The position numbers were made by a program, and so were the translations under genes. The notes beneath the pieces were generated by a model, which was not told the origin of the DNA, ran no database searches, and saw nothing but the letters and a program-made list of their open reading frames with translations. A DNA stretch of 64,000 nt from Nissolia schottii (Eukaryota > Streptophyta > Magnoliopsida > Fabales > Fabaceae), in contig QANU01084557.1 of the NCBI GenBank assembly GCA_003254905.1, positions 1 through 64,000 of the forward strand, in the 5' to 3' direction. Of this stretch, positions 54,618 through 64,000 are shown one piece after another. The stretch's first letter is position 1, and each line of letters begins with the position of its first letter.

Positions 54618-55245
54618 TTTCACAAGGCCTATGATAGAGTTGGTTGGGATTTCCTTCATAATACTTTGGTTGAGTTTGGTTTTCCAAAGTGACTTATTTC
54701 TTTGATAATTGTTTGTATCTGATCAGTATCTCTTTCGTTGCTTTCAAATGGTTTGAGGCCTGAGTCCTTTTCTCCTTCTTGTGGACTTTGTCGAGGAGAT
54801 CCACTTCCACCATACCTTTTGGTCTTTTGTATGGAGAAGTTTTCTCGTACGATTTAAGAAAATGTAATGGAAGGAGGTTGGAAGTTGGTGGTTTTATTTT
54901 GTGGGGGCCCTCTTTTCTTCATTTGAGGCTAATTAGGTGAGCTTGATTGTGAATGTTTTATAGGTCTTTGAGGAGATGTTTAGTCTCTGGGTTAATTTAA
55001 TTACAAAAATTTAATCCATGGTTTCCAAAGTTGTGCCTCAAATAAAAAGGGAAAAGTTGGCGGTGGTTACATCTTTTCCTCTTACAAACTATTTGGGAAA
55101 GTATTTGGGTTTAATCTCATGCACGGGAAGGTGAAGAATGCAGTTTTTTTGTTCCTCACTGAGAAGATTCTATCCAAACTGGCCTCTTGGAAGTGCATAA
55201 ATCTTAATTGCACAACTGAGGGTAACCCTTGCCAAGGTTGCGCTT
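54618..55245 (+). pseudogene. LINE reverse transcriptase fragment (L1-like), degenerate
   Basis: Plus-strand translation shows plant L1-type reverse transcriptase blocks in order: F-KAYDRVGWDFL, LVEFGFPK, LLSNGLRPESFSPSCGL, GDPLPPYLLVFCMEK, and a late KILSKLASWK block. These correspond to the conserved FDKAYD, SPxxGLRQGDPLSPYLF and ILNKLAxWK motifs. The frame is interrupted by several stops and shifts, and the FADD catalytic box is not recognisable. The left side is lost in the gap and the right side ends at the LTR at 55246. A dead, fairly old copy. Confidence 0.75.
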
Positions 55246-57310
55246 TGATAACTCTCCAATGAGAGCTATCTTTTACTTTGTTTTTTCATGAAAAATTAGG
55301 ATTAATTCTTGCATCCTTAGACATTTTAGCATTTATTTTTAGGATGTTTATGATTGCAAACCTTTAGGCATTTTCATATGTTTTTAAGGTAGTTCTAGGA
55401 TGTTTGCTCATTGCATTATAGGTTCTAGAGTAATTGCGGAGACCAAGTGGAAAGAACGAAACCATTTAGGTCTACAATCACTTGAGCAGTACCAACAACC
55501 ACTTGATCAATTATGCCACAAATGCATTTTAAAAGACCTTTCAGCCTCAAATTTAGATTCATTCAATGTTTTGGAGTCTAAGAACCCTAGTAGAGCAAAG
55601 GAAAAAAGATTGAAGACAGGGAATTCAAAGCAAGAGTGGAGAATCCTGAAATTCCATAATTCTGAATTTTTTCATCTATGTATTTCTTCTTCTCTTTAAA
55701 CTCTTTGACGATGTTTGTGCACTCATTTAGCGTGACCTAATCCTCTTTTTAGTAAGGGCTTGATGTAAACTCTATAATTTTATTAAATTAAATTCGAGGT
55801 TATTCATTTTATGAATTGTGTTGATTATTCTTATCTATTCCCATTGTTTTCAATTGATTGGCCATTTGTTGAATGATTTTTTAGTTTTTTTTACAACTAG
55901 AGAGAGGGAAAACAAGAGTGCACAAAGTAAGAATATCACAAATTGAGTGAAAGTCCTAGAGGAGTAAACGTGGTTTGTGCGGCTATGCTTAGGAACCCTA
56001 AAGCATTCAGGTTTCAAACAAATTAATTCTTACTAAGAGATTAGGGGAATAGCTTGAGAGAAGAAAATTATTGTGACATTGAGAGAGGCCTTTGATTTGT
56101 AGAGGAGTCCCAACCTTCAATACAAAACTTATGAACTAAATAATTGAGAATTAATTCAGTAAAATTTGTGGTAGTTGAAATTGAATGTCCTAGCTGTCAA
56201 TTTCTTCTTAATTTAAACCCAATTCTTTGTTCACTTGAATTTTTGTTCTAGTTGTGTTTACTCTTTTTAATTTTTAATTTAGTTGTCACTCAACAATCAA
56301 CAAACATTCCTTTCAACTTATTTATTTAGCATTAGTTCAATGATTAACTAGTCCTCGTGGGAACGATATTTAATTTTACTCATTTTATTACTTATACAAA
56401 GTGGTATACTTGCCATGAAAAATTGTATCAAATTTTTTGCGCCATTTTTGGGGACTAATTTTTATCATTATTGATCGTTAATTAGTAATTTGGAAGTTTA
56501 CTGCTTTATTTTTTTTATTTTATCGGTCTTGCTCATTTGCTATCTCTTATCACTTGTGACCTTCACGTGTTTGTTAGTGTTTTTAATGTATGTCCAAGAG
56601 TAATCCTCAACTTCATTTTGCGTTTCTTGTTTTTTGGTCATCATAGATTTTACCTAGAATGTGTTGTTAGTTGTTGAGGTCACTTTTGGGATGTAAGGGA
56701 TTGTTATGATGGGTTGAGCTTTCCCTTTTTCTGTAGTTCGAGGCTTCTAGTCTAATGGGGAAGTTGAAGAAGACCTTTCAGGAATTGAAGGTCCCGCGTC
56801 CCACGAACGTTTGGTGTATTGGTGGATAGACCCCGAGGCATTTGTCATTCCTTCAATCATAAAGGAAGAACAACTTGGCATTGTGAGTAAGGCATTGGAG
56901 TTGACAGAGGAGGGGTATAGGATCACGAGTATAGGTTAGAAGTAGCCTCTGCAGATGAACGAGTGTGTATGCTTAGGCATAAAGGCACGCCTCATTTTCT
57001 TATGTATGAGGTTCTTTTTACGCGGTTGGGGGTGAGGCTTCCTTTTTTGACCTTTGAGCGAGAGATAATGAGGTTGTCTGCCTTCATCCCTACCCAACTC
57101 CATCCGAATGGGTGGGCGTTGCTTCACGGATTCCAAATTGTTTGTGAGGTTTTTAGCATGTAGCCACTTCCGAAGACGTTTTTGAGTTTATTTACATTGA
57201 CTAACCCCATAGGGGGTGCCATTCCTAGGATGCGTATGAGGTATAAAAGCTAGCATACTTTCAAGGGGGTGTCAGGGTGTTGAATTTTTAGTCGATGGGA
57301 AGAGTCCTGC
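55246..57310 (+). mobile_element. Athila-like LTR and leader with a gypsy-type domain remnant (fossil)
   Basis: The LTR starts TGATAACTCTCCAATGAGAG at 55246, the same family as 33132, and ends ...AATTGTATCA at 56430. It is followed by a decayed primer site (about 56437-56455). It was inserted next to or into the LINE fragment. Farther on, 56745-57170 encodes a stretch with LTRLGVRLPFL and QLHPNGWALLHGFQIVC, resembling the N-terminal domain found in many plant gypsy-type transposon proteins. Whether it belongs to this LTR is unclear. Broken, with several breaks. Confidence 0.6.
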
Positions 57311-58409
57311 TGTAACATCCCACTTTTTCTCTAGTAAGGATTTCACAGGATAAATACCGGCTTCATAGGATAAATACCGGTATAAGCCCTCGGTGTGGGT
57401 TAAAAATCTAGAAACATGAATTCTTAGGTTAAAAATGTCTGTAAAAATAATTCTGCTCGATTTCGCGAAATTCTACAAACACCATATTAATTCCTTTTAG
57501 TCCTCAAAGCTTAATGGTGTGTCTAAGGTATCTGTAAAACATAATTTTACAGAGGTAAAATTACAAATACCTAAGATTCCTCACTAGAAAAATTAGGAGA
57601 TCACGATAATGTGATCAGAATATTTTTTGGACGGCCGTACACGAAGCACCCGAACAGCGAGCAACCGAACACGATCAAACCGAAATAAGAAGGGAGCCCT
57701 ATGGCCTTTGGCCATGAGCCATCACGGCAACTCACACACACACACACACACACACAAAAGTCAACAAAAATCTAAGAAAGTTAAAGATGACAAGTTTCCT
57801 ACTTGGCATAGCACCTTGGCTTTTTATTTTATTTTCCTTTTATTTTCCAAATAATTTTTGTGGCCAAGAATGGCCCAAGAGCTATAGCCTTGAGGCTATA
57901 AATAGCCACCCTTGTCTTGCATTTTTCATTTATCCAGTCTCTCCAAAACACGTTTCGTTCGTATGCTTTGATGTTACGCTGCCAAAACCGGAAGTCAGCA
58001 GAAGAAGCCAAGCACCTGTGGAAGCATTCCCTCACCATCATTACCATCACTAACACCTCTAACAAGTGGGTAAATTTATCTTCAATCACCTCTTGGTGGA
58101 CTTACGTTTACTTATGTGATTAAAGAAGAACACCATGTGTTATGTGATAGAAATTAGGATTATATTGCTTGAATGAGTTATGTTTTCTTTGAGATAGAAC
58201 TTGTGATATGGTGCTTGTTAGACCCAATGGTGAAGTCCTAAGAAGTATGCATGGGAGTGGTTTGGAGAAAAGGTGAAGGAAAGGGAAAACAACAAAGTTG
58301 TGGACGTGTATCACGCCTAGGGCGCTGAGCGGCCTGAGAGGTCTGCTGAGCGGCCTGAGTAGTTATGCCCTAGCATAGTGTTTTTATACCCAGGGCATTG
58401 AGCGGCCCT
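57311..58409 (+). mobile_element. TGTAACA-type LTR, interrupted by an Athila element (fossil)
   Basis: Starts TGTAACATCCCACTTTTTCT, matching the minus-strand border at 5405. It has a (ca)n run at 57729-57756, a TATA-like gaggctataaatagcc near 57893, a gtgggtaaatttatcttc block near 58067 shared with the LTRs at 838 and 4468, and cgctgagcggcctgag repeats near 58320-58400. At 58410 it is interrupted by the LTR of an Athila element. The remainder is outside the window or lost. Confidence 0.65.
57729..57756. repeat. (CA)n microsatellite
   Basis: About 14 ca units within the TGTAACA-type LTR. Confidence 0.9.
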
Positions 58410-61400
58410 TGATAAGTGCCAAATTATGGTAAAATGACTGAAGATAATTGGCACTTATCTACTCTTAATCAGTATAAAACGATCAAAATAAATCCAAATC
58501 AAATACAAGTTTTATACAATGAATCAAAAGGCAATTAATGGCTTGAATTTGTGTAATTATTGCAGGAAAACAACAAGAAATGAAAGGAAAGGAAGCCATG
58601 CAATTGTTACAATGAACAAGGCAAGAAGACAAAGTACAGAAAATGAAGAATTGCTCAGCGCAACCACAATAATCGCTCGGCAATAAGCACACACATCGCT
58701 CAGTGAATAATCATTACTCGCTGAGCGATTGTACTTGTTCGAGCCACTTGCAGGCGGTGCATTTATGGCGCCAGCTAAGAGTCAGCCATCACTGTTGGCA
58801 AGCCACCGGGAATCTGTCAGAAGATAAGCCACTTGCAAGCCATTTAGAGAGATCGCTCAGCGATATAGTATAGTTCGCTCAGCGAGTAATCATTTCATCG
58901 ATGAGCGACTGTACCCTTGCGCTGAGCGAAAGTGCAAGTCCGAGGCCTATAAATAGAGGGCTCCCTTGCAGCTTTGAGGCATCACTTAGCACCCACTTCA
59001 CTTCCTCATTTTATTACATTCACTCCATATTCTAGTTAAGTTAGGTTTAGAAAGGTAGCTAGGATTTAGAAGAATTCCTATAAGGAATTGCTGCCGAAAT
59101 TGCAACGGTTGGAGACGTGGTGGACGTGTGGAGACAACTCACCACTCCTCTTCAATCCACAATTGTTCTAAATCCTAGTAAGCTTGTATTCTATTCATGA
59201 TTATGGATAGCTAAACTTTCTCGTGTTGGGATTTGAGGTGCTTTGTTTTTTCAATGTATCCACTCTAACTTATGTTCATGATTCTATGAAGGTCTTATGG
59301 TTTTAATGATTGATCTCGTGCTTAATGCTAGTTTTGCTAGTGCTATGATTCTTAACTTGAGACTCGCCTGTATGGACGGTAGTTATACTTGTTAATTTAT
59401 AACCAAGTTAAGAATAATAATGCTATGCAAAACTTGATCCTAGACTTAAAGATTGCGAACGGAAGTTACAATTATTTGAGCTTGACCTAGATCAATTCAT
59501 TTGGTTCTTAATTGCCATAACTGGAAACCAAGAACTAATCGTTTGAACACTCGCATTAACGTCAGGTTACTTTGCTAAGTTTGTGCAAGACTTTTGACAA
59601 ATTAATAAAGGAACTTGTGATCTTAACATGCTTGGAAAAAGATGATTAAGATAAGAACTGGTGGCGATAAAATCAAAAGACTCATAGGTCATATTCATCA
59701 GGTTAATGTTTACATTTAGAAACATTGTCACTAAAAATCCCTACACCTTTCTTATCTTGCTTATACTAAACACCACTATTGTTTTACTACTGTTTTAGAC
59801 TTAACTTTGTTTACCGTTTGTTAGTCCTTAAAAACAACTAAAAATCACCATTTTCTATAAGCTTAAAGTAGCATCAAGACGATCGTTTTATAACCCACAA
59901 TCCCTGAGGAGACGATTATACCCGACTATACTGCAATCGGATCCCTTGAGGATCTGAAAGCTGTAGAAAGGATATATTAAATACGAGAGCAAACTTATTG
60001 CATAAAAAGCTTTCATCAAATTTTGGCGCCGTTGCCGGGGATTGTGCCAATTAAAACATCATCTTGATTTGATATTTTAAGCTTTTTGTATAGTGTAGTT
60101 AGTCTTATTTCTTTAATTATTCTGTTCTAAAACCTTTCTTGTTAGACTTTGTTATCTTTGTATGCGAAGAAACACTCCTGCAGATCAACTTCTATTTGAT
60201 CCAGAAATAGAAGCAACTGCTAGGAGGAATCGAAGCAGGGCAAGGAGAGCTCAAGCCCTAGCCAGAACGGTTGAGGAACAAGAACCCTCCTCATCTTCAA
60301 CATCTTCTTCTTCTTCAGAACAAGACACGATGTCAGAAACTGGTAGAGGAACTGCTGGGACTGGACAAAGCCAAGGCTTTGTCAATTTTATTCCACGAAA
60401 CATAATTCGCATGGGGCGAACAACGAACACAACGAATGCCTCAATTACAACCAGGTTTGGTCCAATTAATGCATGCTAACCCTTTTGCAGGATTAGACCA
60501 CGAAGACCCATATGCTCATCTAACAAAATTCTATGAGCTATGTGGAACTGCTGCTATGTCAGAGGCCGATGAAGAAGCAATCTTCCTTAGACTATTTCCA
60601 TTAACTTTAATCGGAAAAGCGAAAGAATGGCTATTAGATCAACCACAAACTGTTCTTTCCAATTGGGACCAGTTGGAAGAAAGATTCTGTTCCAGGTATT
60701 TTTCACAATCAAAGTTTATGGATTTAAAAACTGCTATTTCTACCTTTGTGCAGGCACCCAATGAAAGCCTGTGCGAAGCATGGGAACGGTATAAATCAAT
60801 GCTGATAAGATGCCCTAACCATGGGTTCGACGCAAGAACTCAAATTCATATCTTTAGAAATGGTTTGCAGCAACAGCATACACTTATGCTGGATGCAGCT
60901 GCTGGTGGACAGATAATGTCCAAAACACCAGACGAAGCCATCACCATCATCGAAGCCATGGCATTGACAGACCAGCAAGGGCAATATAGCAGAGCACCAA
61001 CAAGGAAAGGAGGAATGCTGGAGCTAGAAACGAATGATGCTATACTGGCCCAAAACAAACAACTGCAACAACAGCTCGATGAAGTAAAGAAACAACTGAT
61101 GGAGTTGCCAAAACAACTCAGGAGTAACCAAGAATCAAAGAAACACCAGGTATTTGTCTGTGAAATTTGTTCTGGTGACCATCAAACGAGTTTTTGTGAA
61201 TGCAGGCAGGAAGAGTTGCAGTACCTGAATAACCAAACAAGACCGTACCAAGGCAACTATCAAAGGGGTCTGAATCAGCAAAATTATCAGCCTTGGAGGC
61301 AAGATGTGGGGCCCTCTAATAATAGAGCTCCACCATACCAGCAGCCTCCTCAGTTTCAGAATTCTCAACAAGTAGCACCACCACCAGTGCAAAGTTCCAA

Positions 61401-64000
61401 GTTGGAGGAGACGCTCAATCAATTCATGCAATTGACCATGGCAAACCAGAAAAATACTGACGATTCATTCAGAAACTTGGAAATCCAAATGGGACAACTT
61501 GCCAAAGATGTTGCAGAATTAAAGAAAGAGCGATTCTCCGTCAATACTGAACCTAATCCCAGGGAATCCTGTAAAGCAATCACCACTCGGAGCGGTAAAA
61601 CCCTTCAACCAAGTGTTGCTGAAAAGAAGGACAAAGAATGTGTTGGTAGGAGAAAAGAAGAAGAAGGGAAGGAAAAGAATAAAATGGAGGAGTTGAAAAA
61701 TAAAAATGAAGATAAAGAAGAGAAAAATGAAAAAGAGAAAAAGAAAGATGGAAAGAAAGAAGAAAAAAAGAAGGAAGTAGAAAAAGAAAAGATGTTGATA
61801 AAAGAGAAGCCACTTCCTTATCCGAAAAACCCATCTAAACTTGACAGGGAAAGGCAATTTGCTAGGTTCATGGATATTTTTAAAAGATTGCAAATTAACA
61901 TTCCATTCGCCGAAGCATTAGAGCAAATGCCTACCTATGCCAAGTTTATGAAGGAGTTGTTAACTAAGAAAAGGAAGTATCAAGAAGAGGAGGTTGTACA
62001 GTTGGGAGAGAATTGTAGTGCAATTATTCAAAATTTCATCCCACATAAATTAACAGATCCCAAGAGCGTTACAATTCTGGTAGTTATTGGAAATGTGTCA
62101 GTAGGAAAGGCTCTCATTGACCTAGGAGCCAGTGTCAGCTTAATGCCTCTCTCCATGATGAAGAGAGTGGGTGGCATGGAGCTGAAGCCTACTAGAATGT
62201 CACTCCAGTTAGCAGATAGATCAATTAAGTATCCACTGGGAGTAGCAGAAGATGTCCTAGTCAAAGTGGATAAATTCCTAATTCCTGCTGACTTTGTAGT
62301 AATAGACATTTCTGAAGATACCGAGGTCCCGCTTATTTTGCGAAGGCCATTCATGAGAACGGCAAAGATGGGAATTGATATGGATGAAGGCAAGCTGAAG
62401 ATTAAGGTCCATGATGATGAAGTGCAATTTGACATCTTTGAAGCCTTACAACATCCAAAGGACAAAGGCCAGTGCTTTCAGATAGATTTGCTTGAAGAAG
62501 CCATAGCAAAAGTTGAAGAAAAGCCTCAAGAAATGGATCCACTAGAAATGGCACTAACAGATAGTTCAGCCCAGTTCACTGAGGACGAAGAAGCAGAAAT
62601 TGAAGCTTTCCTGATGAATTTGGAATCAACACCTATTATGCCTCAAGAACAAGAAGCATGCAAAGAGATCCTGAAAAAAGCAGAATCAAAGGAAGAAGGT
62701 ATGAATCTTGAACTCAAACCTTTACCTCCTAATCTGAAATATATGTTTTTGCAGGAAAAAGAACAGAAGCCGGTGATTATAAACATCAATTTGTCTCTAA
62801 AAGAAGAGGATTCATTGATTCAAGTGCTAAGGAACAATCAACAAGCCTTAAGGTGGACACTCGCTGACCTGAAAGGCATAAGTCCATCCTATTGCATGCA
62901 CAAAATTCTAATGGAAGACAATTTCAAACCGGTAAGGCAGCCACAAAGGAGGCTAAACCCAACCATGAAGGAGGTAGTACGCAAGGAAGTAGTTAAGCTA
63001 CTAGAAGCAGGTATAATTTATCCTATCTCTGATAGCTCATGGGTTAGCCCCGTCCAGGTAGTTCCTAAGAAAGGAGGTATAACTGTAATTACAAATGATA
63101 ATGATGAACTAATCCCAACTAGAACTGTTACTAGTTGGAGAATGTGCATAGATTACAGGAAACTCAATAAAGCTACCAGGAAGGATCATTTTCCACTGCC
63201 GTTTATGGATCAGATGCTGGAAAGATTATCAGGACAAGCATACTATTGCTTTTTAGATGGATACTCTGGATATAATCAAATAACTGTGGACCCACAAGAT
63301 CAAGAGAAGACAGCTTTCACATGCCCATTCGGTATTTTTGCTTACCGGAAAATGCCTTTTGGGCTATGCAATGCTCCTGCCACCTTCCAAAGATGTATGT
63401 TAGCAATATTTGCAGATATGGTGGAGAAAATTATGGAAGTTTTCATGGATGATTTCTCTGTGTTCGGGTCATCATTTGAAGATTGCTTGACAAATCTCAA
63501 TGCTGTGCTGAAACGTTGTATTGACACCAATTTGGTTTTAAATTGGGAGAAATGCCATTTCATGGTAACTGAAGGTATCGTGTTAGGCCATAAGATTTCA
63601 AAGAAAGGGATCGAAGTGGACATGGCAAAGCTGGAAGTCATTGAGAAACTGCCACCTCCAACCAATGTAAAGGGAATCAGGAGCTTCCTTGGTCATGCAG
63701 GATTTTATCGGAGGTTCATCAAGGACTTCTCCAAAATTGCCAAGCCACTCACCAACCTCTTGAATAAGGACACTCCTTTCATTTTTGATAACAACTGTTT
63801 GAGTGCTTTTGAAAAATTAAAATCTAGTTTGACCTCTGCTCCCATAATCATAGCACCTGATTGGAATCTTGATTTTGAACTAATGTGTGATGCTAGTGAT
63901 TATGCAGTAGGAGCAGTTCTAGGTCAACGGAAAGCTAAGATATTCCATGCTATACACTACGCTAGTAAAGTTTTAAATGAGGCGCAAATTAATTACGCCA
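58410..64000 (+). mobile_element. Athila-lineage Ty3/gypsy retrotransposon, 5' part (runs off window)
   Basis: The 5' LTR is 58410-60018 (TGATAAGTGCC ... TTTCATCA, 1609 bp), with a TATA-like ggcctataaatagagg near 58943. The primer site TGGCGCCGTTGCCGGGGA (60024-60041) is a perfect tRNA-Asp type match. Parts: gag (about 60.2-61.5 kb, with AKEWL and a CxxC-like finger near 61.15 kb), a Lys/Glu-rich linker (about 61.65-61.8 kb), protease with DLGASVSLMP (about 62.1 kb), reverse transcriptase with LDGYSGYNQI and FMDDFSVFG (about 63.0-63.5 kb), and the start of RNase H (CDASDYAVGAVL, about 63.9 kb). The order protease then reverse transcriptase, with the tRNA-Asp site, fits Athila. It looks well preserved, with about one break in the visible part. 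It sits inside the LTR at 57311. Confidence 0.9.
58650..58935. repeat. CGCTCAGCG cluster in the U3 of the Athila LTR
   Basis: At least seven occurrences of cgctcagcg, cgctgagcg or one-base variants (for example near 58656, 58694, 58719, 58855, 58878 and 58919), ending about 10-20 bp before the TATA-like box at 58943. The same word cluster occurs in unrelated LTRs at 365-580 and 58320-58400. Confidence 0.75.

Noticed and set aside
53769-54705. Long open frames across the gap
   Set aside because: They consist of unresolved bases and have no meaning.

Overview
This is a eudicot plant nuclear window, most likely from a legume (inferred from the type of P450 cluster and the LTR families, not proven). 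The backbone is AT-rich, plant introns are visible, and LTR, Mutator-like, CACTA-like, hAT-like and LINE sequence makes up most of the length. No tRNA, rRNA or CRISPR array is supported.

The only well-supported host genes are three tandem cytochrome P450 genes of the CYP82 family, all on the minus strand: gene A (8550-13169), gene B (18751-26066) and gene C (36278-40949). In all three the sequence before the I-helix intron is exactly 309 codons, once an apparent assembly duplication in A is discounted. A and B are a segmental duplication that includes introns and both flanks, so A serves as the empty-site reference for insertions in B. C is more diverged and has one extra intron. Each gene has a membrane anchor, proline hinge, AGxDT, ExxR, PERF and heme-Cys motifs. 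B has Cys in place of the conserved Trp of WxxxR.

Layout: 1-5405, minus-strand LTR-type fossils with tandem arrays; 5406-8075, a dispersed repeat block and a 60-bp array; 8076-13423, P450 unit A; 13424-17285, another copy of the dispersed block, a solo LTR and a foldback Mutator-like element; 17286-26130, P450 unit B with a 737-bp hAT-type element, a 257-bp solo LTR and a 1558-bp TIR element; 26131-31103, a nested Mutator-like insertion at gene B's putative TATA box, itself holding a long hairpin and a CACTA-like element; 31104-35560, a duplicated stretch around a one-base N and an Athila-like fossil; 36278-41140, P450 gene C, whose leader is duplicated so as to create a uORF; 41141-44280, CACTA-like subterminal repeats; 44300-48675, a minus-strand Athila-like fossil and a third copy of the dispersed block; 48676-53822, a Ty1/copia element running into a 795-base gap; 54618-58409, a LINE fragment and two LTR fossils; 58410-64000, a large Athila element running off the window.

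The most informative signals are empty-site comparisons between the P450 units, which fix several insertion borders and target duplications to the base, and single-N joints flanked by direct repeats, which indicate assembly false duplications. One of these joints makes gene A a composite.
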